Positions 25,783 to 34,803 are shown, counted from the stretch's first letter. The stretch is 64,000 nt of DNA from Lachnoclostridium sp. An131 (GCF_002160825.1 NZ_NFLI01000003.1:62001-126000), one strand, 5' to 3'. Notes: generated from the letters alone by a model not told the origin. A program made the numbers and translations.

Positions 25783-27291
25783 CTAATATCTCTTTATTTT
25801 TCTGGAAGTATTCTTCTCAAACTCCGTCTCGCGCACCTTCAGGCTGTATACCCTCTTATATACCGGCGCTCCCTGGTTGTACTCGTCCAGGATCTGCTGC
25901 AGAGCCGCCCGGATATCCCGGATATGCTTCTTTTTCGCATAGTCGTAATCCGGAAAAATCTCTGCCTCGATGACGCCCTCCTGCTCACGTACCAGGATCT
26001 CCTGCACCAGCCGGTTTTCCCCAATCTTATTCTCCAGCTCCTCCGGAGACACGTTTTCGCCGTTCTTCGTAATGATCAGGTTCTTTTTCCGGCCGGTCAG
26101 ATAGACGAAGCCCTCCTCGTCCGCATATCCCAGATCACCGGTTTTCAGCCAGCCATCCTCCAGGGCTTCCGCCGTCTCCTCCGGCATCTTATAATAGCCC
26201 AGCATCACGCTGCTTCCGCGCACCCAGAGCTCCTCGTCCACCGTTTTTGCCTCGCAGTTGGGCAGCAGCTGCCCGACTGATTCTTTCCGGATATTCCAGC
26301 TTACCGTCGTGCTGATGACCGGGGAACACTCCGTCATTCCATAGCCCTGCAGAATCGTGATCCCATACCGGTTAAACAGATCAATCATCGCAGGAGGAAG
26401 ATAAGCGCCTCCGCTGCAGATAGTATGGAACTGCTTTCCAAAAATCTGCCGCTTCACCAGGCTGTCCGGAAGCCCGGACACCTCCTCCAGCTTCTTTGCC
26501 ATAGTCTCAATCATCAGAGGCACCATCAGAATCATATTCGGCTGGAACAGCTTGATATTTTTGGCCACGCGGAGCAGGGAATCGTTGATGCAGATGACAG
26601 AGCCCAGCGATATGCCTTTCAGAATATCCATGCTCAGGCAGTACGCGTGATGAATCGGCAGCACCGACAAAATCACTGTCCGGGGAGGAATCTTCATATC
26701 CAGGCAGGTGGCGTTCTCCGCCAGATTGCGCTGGGTCAGCATGACTCCCTTGCTTTTCCCCGTAGTGCCTGAGGTAAACAGAATCGTGCAGAGCTTATCC
26801 GGATCCGGCTCATAGGCGCAGGGCCCCTCATGCTCCCGGAGCAGCTGCCAGAAGGACAGGGCCTCTTCGCCGCTCTCCTCCTTCTGCATGGAAATCAGAT
26901 GCCTCAGCTTCGGACAACGCTCTCTTACGGCCTCTCCCACATCCTTCCGGATTTCGTCCAGAACCAGCACCGAAGCGTCTGCCCGGTCCACAAGCTCACA
27001 GAGCTCATCCGCTGGCAGAGAGGCATCCAGGGGAACCGCCACGCTTCCACAGTTCACGATTCCGAAGTAGGCAGCCAGCCAGGAATAGGAGGTGGCTCCG
27101 ATCACCGCCACATGGCTTCCCTGCTCTCCCAAAGCCTCCAGTACGCAGGAGAAGCTCTCACTGTCCTTCTTCAGCTGTGTGTAGGATTTGGATTCTATTT
27201 TATTTTTGCCAATCTTATAGCGGACCGCATCCTCCGGCCCGTACTGCCTTTCTGTATTTACCAGTATCTGGCGGATTGTTGAACACAGCAT
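25783..27291 (-). CDS. AMP-forming acyl/aryl ligase (ANL superfamily)
   Basis: A 502-residue adenylating enzyme. Motifs in order: P-loop TILFTSGTTGKSKG (about residues 168-181), A5-like GYGMTECSPV, hinge WLKTGDLGY with YLTGRKKNLIITKNGENVSPEELE, and the C-terminal catalytic lysine in NTSRKIKRY at the very end. It should activate a carboxylic acid as the acyl-AMP and load it on CoA or, given its neighbour, on the acyl carrier protein. Its ATG follows the ACP stop by seven bases and uses a ribosome site inside the ACP gene's last codons. Last gene of the five-gene operon starting at 30245. The substrate acid is unknown; long-chain fatty acid is plausible. Confidence 0.85.
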   Translation of the reverse strand: MLCSTIRQILVNTERQYGPEDAVRYKIGKNKIESKSYTQLKKDSESFSCVLEALGEQGSHVAVIGATSYSWLAAYFGIVNCGSVAVPLDASLPADELCELVDRADASVLVLDEIRKDVGEAVRERCPKLRHLISMQKEESGEEALSFWQLLREHEGPCAYEPDPDKLCTILFTSGTTGKSKGVMLTQRNLAENATCLDMKIPPRTVILSVLPIHHAYCLSMDILKGISLGSVICINDSLLRVAKNIKLFQPNMILMVPLMIETMAKKLEEVSGLPDSLVKRQIFGKQFHTICSGGAYLPPAMIDLFNRYGITILQGYGMTECSPVISTTVSWNIRKESVGQLLPNCEAKTVDEELWVRGSSVMLGYYKMPEETAEALEDGWLKTGDLGYADEEGFVYLTGRKKNLIITKNGENVSPEELENKIGENRLVQEILVREQEGVIEAEIFPDYDYAKKKHIRDIRAALQQILDEYNQGAPVYKRVYSLKVRETEFEKNTSRKIKRY

Positions 27292-27298
27292 TTCTCTC

Positions 27299-27532
27299 TT
27301 ACTCCTCCGCCTTCAGCTTTTCCAGATAATCCGCAGCCTCCTGTACCGTACGGATATCTGCCGCTTCCTTCTGGTCAATCTCCACGTCCAGCTCGTCCTC
27401 CAGTTCTCCGAGCATACTCATAAAGTCAAAGGACGTAAACCCCAGATCCTCCATAAAACGCGATTCCGGATGGATATTTTCCGGCTCCACCTCCACGTAA
27501 TTGCAGATAAGCCTTACTAACAGTTCAAACAT
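27299..27532 (-). CDS. Acyl carrier protein
   Basis: A 77-residue carrier protein. The phosphopantetheine-attachment serine is Ser34 in DLGFTSFDFM, the usual DSL/DSF motif with T in place of D. The C-terminal half is acidic and helical. A GGAGGGA ribosome site sets the ATG at 27532. It lies between a condensation-domain gene and an AMP ligase gene, so it probably carries the acyl or aminoacyl group between them; it is unlikely to be the housekeeping fatty-acid ACP, which normally sits with fab genes. Confidence 0.88.
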   Translation of the reverse strand: MFELLVRLICNYVEVEPENIHPESRFMEDLGFTSFDFMSMLGELEDELDVEIDQKEAADIRTVQEAADYLEKLKAEE

Positions 27533-27548
27533 GTTCTTCCCTCCTATT

Positions 27549-28952
27549 TTATACCAGTTTGATGATTTCGCCAATGCTCAGCTCCGGGTTCTCCGTTCCC
27601 TTAAACATGATCCTGCACAGATAATAATAAAGGTACTCCAGCTGTTCTCTGGACACGGCCTTTACCTGATGCTCAAAGCTGAAGTCCAGGCCATTGTCCT
27701 CCGGGCGGTGCATAACCGTCAGATACATAGCCTGTGTCGTAGCGCCATTGGGATACCACTTTGTCTTGTACTGAATATCACCCAGCTGCTCAAGCCCCTT
27801 CTCCTTCAGCGTCAGCGGCTGATAGGTCAGAGACATGGGCTCGTAGGTCTGCCCCTGGGGATTCGGATACAGCCTGCTGCGGTATCCAAAATAGGCTACC
27901 GGATCATAATTTGCATGGCGGAAATATTCGTTCTGCAGATCCCGGATCCTATATACTCCCTCCAGGAAGGTATGATCCGGAGATATGACCGTGCGGAACG
28001 GGAAGGAGTGAATCCTGGTTCCGCCGGATTTCTTTTCCTTCAGAGTCGCCCTTCTGGCGATAGCTGTATTGATGGATACGTCATCATTTCCATTCATCTT
28101 CTGGAAATAGGTCCTAAGCCCCATCAACAGCAGCGCAGCCAGGGATACATGGTATTTCTCGCAGAAATTCATCAGCCTCTCCGTAGGCTCAGCCTCCAGG
28201 TGGAAGATGTCCAGCGCAGAATCTACAGAATCAGATACATTAATGGCTGCTCTCGCCTTCGGATTCCCGCTGCGCTTCCGCTCGGCCTCCAGCGTTCCGG
28301 GACCATCGATGCCGTTGTAGATCGGCTCTGAGGCTTCAATCAGCCTCTGGAAATACTCTGCGTCTCTTGCCTGGGCCCTGCTGCCGGCCTCATAGGCCAA
28401 ATCCTTCTGCACCTGCTCAATATAGGAGGCCATTTCCTTTGGATAAGGCACTCCCTCGTATTTTGCATTGCAGTAAAGCTCTATTATATCCTTCAGGAAG
28501 CAGATCAGGGACTGGGCGTCCATCGTCATATGATCGACCAGAAGATACACTCCCTGAAAACCGTCCGGAGTCTTGATCATCACAATGCGGTTCATAGGCG
28601 AATCGTCACGCTTAAACGGTACTCTCGTCCATTCCGTCATAACCTGCTCCGCCTCTTCCATGGTTTTCCCTGTGAAGTCCACAAATTCAATATCCCGCTC
28701 TTCCTTTTCCACTACATACTGATAATACGTTCCCTCTTTGTCATGAGCAAACCTCAGCCGCATGGAATCGCAGCGCTCATAGGCCTTGTAAATCGCCCTC
28801 TTCAGTTCTTCAAAATCCAGATCCACCCCGATAGTCAGACTGGTTCCGATATTCAGCACCTCTTTCTTCGGGCAGAAGTTCTGATAAAAGAAATGGAATT
28901 TCTGCGCGGCAGTCAGTGGGTACACCGGGTATCCTTTTCTTGTCCTCATCAT
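27549..28952 (-). CDS. Stand-alone condensation-domain (HxxxD) acyltransferase
   Basis: A 467-residue protein of the condensation/acyltransferase superfamily seen in non-ribosomal peptide synthetases and in PapA-type lipid acyltransferases. The start YPLTAAQKFHFF matches the opening motif of C domains. The active-site motif is DHMTMDA (His141, Asp145), a variant of HHxxxDG in which the first His is Asp and Gly is Ala. A second half with IARRATLKEKKSGG and DPVAYFGYRSR completes the two-lobe fold. It should transfer an acyl group from the neighbouring carrier protein to an amine or hydroxyl. Its ATG overlaps the stop of the upstream hydrolase gene (ATGA), and the ACP gene follows 16 bases later. 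Confidence 0.8.
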   Translation of the reverse strand: MMRTRKGYPVYPLTAAQKFHFFYQNFCPKKEVLNIGTSLTIGVDLDFEELKRAIYKAYERCDSMRLRFAHDKEGTYYQYVVEKEERDIEFVDFTGKTMEEAEQVMTEWTRVPFKRDDSPMNRIVMIKTPDGFQGVYLLVDHMTMDAQSLICFLKDIIELYCNAKYEGVPYPKEMASYIEQVQKDLAYEAGSRAQARDAEYFQRLIEASEPIYNGIDGPGTLEAERKRSGNPKARAAINVSDSVDSALDIFHLEAEPTERLMNFCEKYHVSLAALLLMGLRTYFQKMNGNDDVSINTAIARRATLKEKKSGGTRIHSFPFRTVISPDHTFLEGVYRIRDLQNEYFRHANYDPVAYFGYRSRLYPNPQGQTYEPMSLTYQPLTLKEKGLEQLGDIQYKTKWYPNGATTQAMYLTVMHRPEDNGLDFSFEHQVKAVSREQLEYLYYYLCRIMFKGTENPELSIGEIIKLV

Positions 28953-29896
28953 TTTAGAATTCCTCCGATAAATTCGTCCAGAGCGCGCTCATAGGCCTCC
29001 GGCGCTTTATAATAGCTCTCCGCATGGGCGGCGCCTTCGATAATCAGTTTCCTTTTCGGCGAAGCACAGCTTTCATAGATCTCCTCACACATGCTGCAGG
29101 GAACGAAGCTGTCCGCGCTTCCGTGAATCAGAAGAACCGGAACCTTTGCTTTGCGCACCTCCCTGGCTGCATTGCAGTCATCCAGCCCATAGCCTGCCTT
29201 TCTACGGTTTACAGCGCTTGCGATCTGAATCATAGGAAAGGCCGGAAGATGGTACATGGAATGGAGCACATGAGTAAACACCTCCTTCGGTGAGGTAAAC
29301 CCGCAGTCTGATACAATTCCCTTCACCTGAGGCGGCAGAGAAAGGCCGCTGGCCATCAGCACCGTAGCTCCGCCCATAGATGTCCCGTGAAGCAGAAGCT
29401 CCACATCCTCCCCGCACCTGTCAATGATCCACTGAATCCATCCCATTAAATCATACCGGTCCAGGCATCCAAAGCCCACATACTCTCCTTCGCTTTTGCC
29501 ATGAGCCCTGGCATCCGGAAGCAGCATCGCAAAGCCATGCTTCAGATAATAATCCGAAAGCCCTATGTAGTCGCTCATGCCCTGGCTGGTATAGCCATGC
29601 AGGCAGACAGCCACCCGTTTGCTGCCGCCGTTTGGGAAATATGTGGCATGAAGACGAAGGCCGTCTTTGGATGTGTTCCAAAGCTCCTCCTGAGGCTGAG
29701 CCATCATAGATTCCCTGCGTCTCTGCATGAGCTCTCCATATCTGCTCCAGTCTGTTCCCGACATCTTCATGGTACGCTCCACACTCAGGCGGTTCCTCTT
29801 CATGGTTCTCCGGTAAAAATAGGCGGAGCCTCCTGCTTCCGATACCGCCAGAAGCCCCAGCAGAACAGCCGCTCCCTTTACCAGCTTCTTTTTCAT
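28949..29896 (-). CDS. Membrane-anchored alpha/beta hydrolase
   Basis: A 315-residue protein with an N-terminal hydrophobic anchor (about residues 6-26) and an alpha/beta-hydrolase fold: oxyanion region CLHGYTSQG, nucleophile elbow GTSMGG, acid in HGSADSFVP and His in GAAHAESYY near the end. It resembles the BAAT/YqkD-like serine hydrolases. It may release or trim the product of the acyl-transfer genes, acting outside the membrane or on it. The ATG at 29896 is chosen over 29932, which lies inside the upstream gene. It is translationally coupled to the condensation gene. Confidence 0.85.
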   Translation of the reverse strand: MKKKLVKGAAVLLGLLAVSEAGGSAYFYRRTMKRNRLSVERTMKMSGTDWSRYGELMQRRRESMMAQPQEELWNTSKDGLRLHATYFPNGGSKRVAVCLHGYTSQGMSDYIGLSDYYLKHGFAMLLPDARAHGKSEGEYVGFGCLDRYDLMGWIQWIIDRCGEDVELLLHGTSMGGATVLMASGLSLPPQVKGIVSDCGFTSPKEVFTHVLHSMYHLPAFPMIQIASAVNRRKAGYGLDDCNAAREVRKAKVPVLLIHGSADSFVPCSMCEEIYESCASPKRKLIIEGAAHAESYYKAPEAYERALDEFIGGILK

Positions 29897-29912
29897 ATCC
29901 CCGGTTCCTCTC

Positions 29913-30245
29913 CTATTTTCTTTTCTTATCAATCAATTCCTTAAAGCGCAGAGCCTTGTCTATGTTTCCTTCTACCTTTAATTTCATCAGGCCGACTGCC
30001 GCGATAGGATCCAGCTTTCCCTCCGCAATCTTCATAAAGGTATCGGCGCTTCCGGTAAACATTGCGTCCCTGTCAAAATACTCGTAGGGCTCCACATACA
30101 GCTTTCCATCCTTTACCTCCACATAAAAGATCCCTTCCGCTTCCCCTGTGATATTAAACTGGTAAGCCAGATGCTCGTGAATATCGCTCACGTCCGCTTC
30201 CATAAAACGGCTCTTAATCTCTGCGAAAAAATCCGCATACCTCAT
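29913..30245 (-). CDS. SCP2 sterol-carrier-like domain protein
   Basis: A 110-residue single-domain protein. The family pattern is visible: a DIHEHLAYQFNITGEAEGIFYVEV strand pair, VEPYEYFDRDAMFTGSADTFMKIAEGKLDP, then LKVEGNIDKALRF. SCP2-like folds bind lipids or acyl-CoA in a hydrophobic tunnel. It is the first gene of the operon under the TetR-controlled promoter, which points to handling of a lipid substrate or product. Confidence 0.85.
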   Translation of the reverse strand: MRYADFFAEIKSRFMEADVSDIHEHLAYQFNITGEAEGIFYVEVKDGKLYVEPYEYFDRDAMFTGSADTFMKIAEGKLDPIAAVGLMKLKVEGNIDKALRFKELIDKKRK

Positions 30246-30277
30246 CTTTCTTTTCCTCGCTTTATGATTTTTTATTT

Positions 30278-30292
30278 TCGACCGCTGGTCGA
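30278..30292. promoter_or_regulatory. TetR operator 1
   Basis: Perfect palindrome TCGACC-GCT-GGTCGA. It lies just downstream of the predicted start of the lipid operon transcript, between two genes read away from each other. Confidence 0.75.
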
Positions 30293-30307
30293 CTTATTTA
30301 CACGAAT

Positions 30308-30336
30308 ACAATATCATCTTTTCGACCGGCGGTCAA
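30308..30336 (-). promoter_or_regulatory. Promoter of the SCP2/hydrolase/condensation/ACP/ligase operon
   Basis: Minus strand: TTGACC (30336-30331), 17-base spacer, TATTGT (30313-30308). The -35 box is inside operator 2, and operator 1 covers about +9 to +23, so a bound repressor would block both recognition and escape. Confidence 0.65.
30322..30336. promoter_or_regulatory. TetR operator 2
   Basis: TCGACC-GGC-GGTCAA differs from operator 1 at one arm position plus the spacer. Starts are 44 bases apart. Confidence 0.75.
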
Positions 30337-30393
30337 TTCACCCTTTCTCCAAAAAAACCGTATTTTTACATTATTTTCTGGTTATTTTCCCGG

Positions 30394-30422
30394 TTGTAGA
30401 GTCATTCCTGCCGTGTTATACT
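30394..30422 (+). promoter_or_regulatory. Promoter of the tetR-like gene
   Basis: TTGTAG (30394-30399), 17 bases, TATACT (30417-30422), about 60 bases before the TTG start. No operator overlaps it directly. Confidence 0.55.
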
Positions 30423-30484
30423 GAATACTTGTAATACATAAAGAAGCTGCAGAAAAACCAGAGAATACGGAAGAGGTGAATCAC

Positions 30485-31093
30485 TTGCAGAATCAGACAA
30501 AACAAACCCAAATCCTGGATGCGCTCCAGACTCTTCTGAAAACCAAGCATATACAGAATATTTCTGTCAGTGAAATTGCCCAGACTGCCGGAATCGGAAA
30601 AGGAAGCATCTACTATTACTTTCCTTCCAAGGATTCCATTGTGGACGCGCTGGTAGAACGGAATTACGAAGCTCCGCTTAAGACTGCCAAAAAACTGGCC
30701 ATGCAGACCGATATCTCCCCCTTTACCCGCATGGCTCTGATTTTTCAGGCCTGCAGGAATTCCTCCTCAGCCTTCCGCACCCGGAAGGATTCCGAGCTCT
30801 CCGACGCCAGGGAGGACGCCTTCATCCGTCAGAAATACATGCGGCATCTGATTTCTGAGATGAAGCCTGTGCTGACCGAGATCATCCGCCAAGGTATCCG
30901 TGAGGGACAGATTCACTTCGAACATCCCGCTGCGCTGGCGGAAATTGTATTGATCGTACTGACTGTAAAGCTGGATAATTCCCTGGCTCCTTCCGAGCCT
31001 CAGGAGACGGAGGAAACCATCCGGGGATTGATTTCCCTTCTGGAAAAGGGGACAGAAAATCCAGCTGGATCCCTGAATTTTCTGATGACATGA
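30485..31093 (+). CDS. TetR-family transcriptional repressor
   Basis: A 202-residue regulator with an N-terminal TetR helix-turn-helix (ISVSEIAQTAGIGKGSIYYYFPSKDSIVDAL, about residues 22-52) and an all-helical ligand domain. The TTG at 30485 is chosen because AGAGGTGA lies five bases upstream; an in-frame GTG at 30476 overlaps that site. Two matching palindromes in the divergent gap are the probable operators, so it most likely represses the five-gene lipid operon and is released by an acyl or lipid ligand. Confidence 0.88.
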   Translation: MQNQTKQTQILDALQTLLKTKHIQNISVSEIAQTAGIGKGSIYYYFPSKDSIVDALVERNYEAPLKTAKKLAMQTDISPFTRMALIFQACRNSSSAFRTRKDSELSDAREDAFIRQKYMRHLISEMKPVLTEIIRQGIREGQIHFEHPAALAEIVLIVLTVKLDNSLAPSEPQETEETIRGLISLLEKGTENPAGSLNFLMT

Positions 31094-31126
31094 AAAGGAC
31101 CTGGCATCCGGCTCATACTCTCATAT

Positions 31127-31172
31127 AAAAAGGGCTCCTGCCCGGCTGAAAAAGCCGGCAGAAGCCCTTTTT
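31127..31172. terminator. Bidirectional terminator
   Basis: AAAAAGGGCT...AGCCCTTTTT arms with an inner GCCGGCTT stem; A-run on one side and T-run on the other serve both the tetR-like gene and the converging MATE gene. Confidence 0.85.
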
Positions 31173-31175
31173 CTT

Positions 31176-32507
31176 CTATATTTTTCCTGTTCCTTTACTG
31201 TAAATCAGAAGAGAAGCAAGGGCAGTAAGCCATTCTGTTATCCAAAACGCATGCCAGACTCCTTCTGCCCCCAGAAACCGGCTTAAGAGAAAGGCTGCCG
31301 GTACCATGACGATCAGGTAGCGCAGCAGGGAAATCAGGAGGGAAGGAAAGCCCTTTCCCAGCCCCTCCAGCGCGCCGCCCGCGGTAATTGACACAGAGGA
31401 TACCAGAAATCCCAGGCTGATAATACGCAGCGCCTGCTCTCCCATCTGGATCGTCTCTGCATTTGCCGTAAACAATGCAAACAGCCGCTCCGGAAGCAGC
31501 ATGCAGATAACCGTTCCAAATACCATGATGACCGCCGACATGGAAAGGGCTGTCCGGAAAATCTTCTTGACCCTCTGATATTCCCCCGCCCCGTAATTAT
31601 AGCCCATCAAGGGACGGATTCCCTGCACAATGCCGTTCGCAGTCAGATAAAGGAAGGTCTGCAGCTTATAATATACGCCCAGCACCAGTACATAGGCATC
31701 GGAAAAAGCAGCAAGAATTCCATTCAGCGCCGATATCAGAAGGGACGGCAGCGCAAGATTCAAAGCAGCCGGTATGCCTACTGCATACAGCTTCCCGCTG
31801 ACTTCATTTCTAAACGTCATAGACTGAAAGCAAATCTTCACGGGAAGCCCTCCCCGCAGATAAACAACAAGGTAAATCGCCAAGGTTACGGCCTGCCCGA
31901 TCCCTGTCGCAAGCGCCGCTCCCTCGATTCCCATTTCCGGCGCCGGACCCAGGCCAAAGATCAGCACCGGATCCAGGACGATATTCGTGATACAGCCTGC
32001 CAGTACACTCACCATTGCGACCTTCATCTGCCCTGCTGCCTGAAAAATTTTCTCAAATGTCATGCCAAAGGCAATGATCACCGAGAACAGAAAGGCGATC
32101 CGGGAGTAGCGGACTGCATAATCAATAATTACCTTGTCTGACGAGAAAAGACGCAGAAACGAAGGCATCACTGCGATGCACACAGCTGTAAGGAGCACCC
32201 CGTGTACTCCATTCCAGAAGGCTCCCAGCGACGCGGCCTGATCTGCCTTTTCCTGATCCTGCGCTCCAAGATAAAAGGCGATCATGGCATTGATTCCGAT
32301 ACCAAAGCCAATCGTCACTGCATTAATAAAATTCTGAACCGGATAAACCAGTGACAGGGCTGTCATGGCGTCCTCATTGATCTTTGCCACAAAATAGCTG
32401 TCCACAATATTGTAAAGTGAGCTGACCAGCATGGACAAAACCATAGGAAGCGACATAGACAGCACCAGCCCGAATATCGGTTTTTCTTTCATGAAGGTTT
32501 CGTTCAT
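31176..32507 (-). CDS. MATE-family multidrug efflux transporter
   Basis: A 443-residue membrane protein with twelve hydrophobic segments and the MATE/NorM signature start (FGLVLSMSLPMVLSMLVSSLYNIVDSYFVAKI) plus QGIRPLMGYNYGAGEYQRVKKIF in the second half, which mirrors the first-half YLGAQDQEKADQAA. It exports cationic drugs or metabolites by Na+ or H+ antiport. The ATG at 32507 follows AAGGAG; the upstream alternative at 32549 has no ribosome site. Confidence 0.92.
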   Translation of the reverse strand: MNETFMKEKPIFGLVLSMSLPMVLSMLVSSLYNIVDSYFVAKINEDAMTALSLVYPVQNFINAVTIGFGIGINAMIAFYLGAQDQEKADQAASLGAFWNGVHGVLLTAVCIAVMPSFLRLFSSDKVIIDYAVRYSRIAFLFSVIIAFGMTFEKIFQAAGQMKVAMVSVLAGCITNIVLDPVLIFGLGPAPEMGIEGAALATGIGQAVTLAIYLVVYLRGGLPVKICFQSMTFRNEVSGKLYAVGIPAALNLALPSLLISALNGILAAFSDAYVLVLGVYYKLQTFLYLTANGIVQGIRPLMGYNYGAGEYQRVKKIFRTALSMSAVIMVFGTVICMLLPERLFALFTANAETIQMGEQALRIISLGFLVSSVSITAGGALEGLGKGFPSLLISLLRYLIVMVPAAFLLSRFLGAEGVWHAFWITEWLTALASLLIYSKGTGKI

Positions 32508-32567
32508 AAAATGCTCCTTTGTGTGGGCGGGATTCCAAATCTTCCGCATGCCTCATTGCCAATACGC

Positions 32568-32606
32568 AAAAAAATAACCACACAGCTGCGAATCGCAGCT
32601 GTGTGG
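32568..32606 (-). terminator. Terminator of pckA
   Basis: Perfect 13-bp stem CCACACAGCTGCG / CGCAGCTGTGTGG with a 3-base loop; on the minus strand it is followed by a T-rich run. It lies 66 bases after the pckA stop and separates it from the MATE gene. Confidence 0.85.
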
Positions 32607-32671
32607 CGAAAAGCGGAATTACTCCGGAAAAATCCACGCCCCTTCGGGTTTTAGGAATTCTCAGTATCCTC

Positions 32672-34276
32672 TTAAATCTGTGGGCCGGCAGCTACCAGAG
32701 CCTTTCCAGCCTCGTTGCTCTCATACTTCGCAAAGTTCTTGATGAAGCGTCCAGCCAGATCCTTTGCCTTTGCATCCCACTCGGAAGCATCAGCATAGGT
32801 ATCGCGCGGATCCAGGATATCAGGATCTACGCCCGGAAGCTCAGTCGGAATCTCTACGTTGAAGTACGGCAGCGTCTTAGTCGGAGCGTTCAGGATAGAG
32901 CCATCCAGAATCGCGTCGATGATTCCACGGGTATCCTTGATGGAGATACGCTTTCCGGTTCCGTTCCATCCGGTATTTACCAGGTAAGCCTTAGCTCCGC
33001 TCTCCTTCATTCTCTTAACAAGCTCCTCTGCATACTTGGTCGGATGCAGCTCCAGGAATGCCTGGCCAAAGCAAGCGGAGAAGGTCGGTGTCGGCTCTGT
33101 GATTCCACGCTCGGTTCCTGCAAGCTTTGCTGTGAAACCGGACAGGAAGTAGTACTCGGTCTGCTCCGGTGTCAGAACAGATACCGGCGGAAGTACGCCG
33201 AATGCATCGGCGGACAGGAAGATTACATTCTTCGCTGCCGGAGCTGCGGATACCGGACGAACAATCTTCTCGATGTGGTCGATCGGGTAAGATACACGGG
33301 TATTCTCGGTTACGCTCTTATCAGCGAAATCGATCTTTCCGTTCTCATCCAGAGTAACGTTCTCCAGAAGAGCGTTTCTCTTGATAGCATTGTAGATATC
33401 CGGCTCAGACTCCTTGTCCAGGTTGATAACCTTTGCGTAGCAGCCGCCCTCGAAGTTGAATACTCCGTTGTCATCCCAGCCATGCTCGTCATCGCCGATC
33501 AGCAGACGCTTCGGGTCTGTAGACAGCGTAGTCTTTCCTGTTCCGGAAAGTCCGAAGAAGATGGCGGTATTCTCGCCGTTCATATCTGTGTTTGCAGAGC
33601 AGTGCATGGAAGCGATGCCCTTCAGCGGCAGATAGTAGTTCATCATGGAGAACATACCCTTCTTCATCTCTCCGCCGTACCAGGTGTTCAGGATAACCTG
33701 CTCGCGGCTTGTGATATTGAATACAACTGCGGTCTCAGAATTGAAGCCCAGCTCCTTGTAGTTCTCTACCTTTGCCTTGGAAGCGTTGTAAACAACGAAA
33801 TCCGGCTCAAAGCTCTCCAGCTCCTCAGCGGTCGGCTGGATGAACATATTGGTAACGAAGTGTGCCTGCCAAGCTACCTCCATGATGAAACGGATAGCCA
33901 TGCGGGTGTCCTTGTTCGCTCCGCAGAAAGCGTCTACCACATACAGCTTCTTATCAGAAAGCTCCTTCAGAGCAATCTCCTTTGCTGCAACCCAGGCTTC
34001 CTGGCTTGCCGGATGGTTGTCATTCTTATACTCGTCAGAAGTCCACCATACAGTGTCCTTGGAATTCTCATCCATTACAATGAATTTGTCTTTCGGTGAA
34101 CGTCCTGTGTAGATACCAGTCATCACGTTCACTGCGCCGAGCTCGCTGACCTGTCCCTTCTCATAGCCTTCCAGACCGGGCTTTGTCTCTTCCTCAAACA
34201 ACTGCTCGTAAGAGGGATTGCGTACAATCTCTGTGGTTCCGGTGATGCCATACTTGGTTAAATCAATCTTTGCCAT
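32672..34276 (-). CDS. pckA: Phosphoenolpyruvate carboxykinase (ATP)
   Basis: A 534-residue ATP-type PEP carboxykinase interconverting oxaloacetate plus ATP with PEP, CO2 and ADP. Motifs: [11 protein letters not shown] (about residues 56-66), kinase-1a P-loop [11 protein letters not shown] (about 243-253), kinase-2 [10 protein letters not shown], and [11 protein letters not shown]. In fermenting gut bacteria it usually runs in the carboxylating direction toward succinate or supplies oxaloacetate. GAGGTC precedes the ATG and a strong promoter lies 74 bases upstream. Divergent from the citrate synthase gene. Confidence 0.97.
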   Translation of the reverse strand: MAKIDLTKYGITGTTEIVRNPSYEQLFEEETKPGLEGYEKGQVSELGAVNVMTGIYTGRSPKDKFIVMDENSKDTVWWTSDEYKNDNHPASQEAWVAAKEIALKELSDKKLYVVDAFCGANKDTRMAIRFIMEVAWQAHFVTNMFIQPTAEELESFEPDFVVYNASKAKVENYKELGFNSETAVVFNITSREQVILNTWYGGEMKKGMFSMMNYYLPLKGIASMHCSANTDMNGENTAIFFGLSGTGKTTLSTDPKRLLIGDDEHGWDDNGVFNFEGGCYAKVINLDKESEPDIYNAIKRNALLENVTLDENGKIDFADKSVTENTRVSYPIDHIEKIVRPVSAAPAAKNVIFLSADAFGVLPPVSVLTPEQTEYYFLSGFTAKLAGTERGITEPTPTFSACFGQAFLELHPTKYAEELVKRMKESGAKAYLVNTGWNGTGKRISIKDTRGIIDAILDGSILNAPTKTLPYFNVEIPTELPGVDPDILDPRDTYADASEWDAKAKDLAGRFIKNFAKYESNEAGKALVAAGPQI

Positions 34277-34349
34277 GTTTCACTTGACCTCTTTCTTTCT
34301 ATAGTATAAATTTGCATCAGGCCAGTGGCCCGTTTTTGCCTCGCCCTAT

Positions 34350-34378
34350 ATTATCCCATCTTGTGAAAAAAAAGTCAA
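34350..34378 (-). promoter_or_regulatory. Promoter of pckA
   Basis: Minus strand: TTGACT (34378-34373), 17-base spacer with a T-run, GATAAT (34355-34350). Confidence 0.75.
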
Positions 34379-34561
34379 GCCGGGAAATGTTAAAAAAATA
34401 AAAACAAATCTTATCCAAACTATACAAAGAGACGAGAAACTCTCCTGCCGCGCCCTGCGCTTCCATCCCCCTGTTCTCCCTCCTCTTTTTGCTTAAAATG
34501 TAGCCAAATTATTAAATAACTGTAAATTTTTCTTTTTTATATTCTTATTCCTGCAATTTTA

Positions 34562-34803
34562 TGGTATAATGCCATTAGACATTATACCGTGCCGCATGGC
34601 ATCCCCCGGAGGACATGGTATAATCGCAGTCCATTCAGAAGCCGCTGAAACGGCCATCTCAGCGCCAGGTCCGTGACATCACTTCTGCTTAAGCGGGTCT
34701 CTCACCTCACGCCTGAGCGCAGATATACCCCGGCAAATTCTTTTTCAGAAATCCCCTGAAAAAATGAATTTATACTATTATTTATAGAAAGCGAAAGGAG
34801 TTT
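34562..34803 (+). promoter_or_regulatory. Citrate synthase leader: dyad, two extended -10 boxes, possible structured RNA
   Basis: GGTATAATG (34563-34571) and CATTATACC (34580-34588) form a perfect 9-bp inverted repeat that contains an extended -10 box (TGGTATAAT, 34562-34570). The same TGGTATAAT recurs at 34616-34624. From there about 180 bases lead to the gene, with several short stems (GCCGCTGAAACGGC; CTCAGCG...CGCCTGAG) and no frame. I do not recognise a riboswitch class. The remaining part of this gap (34379-34561) is AT-rich with no gene seen. Confidence 0.45.

Noticed and set aside
32519-34099. A 526-codon open frame antisense to pckA
   Set aside because: No ribosome site, composition rich in Arg/Cys/Leu/Ser, and it mirrors the strongly conserved pckA gene; an artefact of codon usage.
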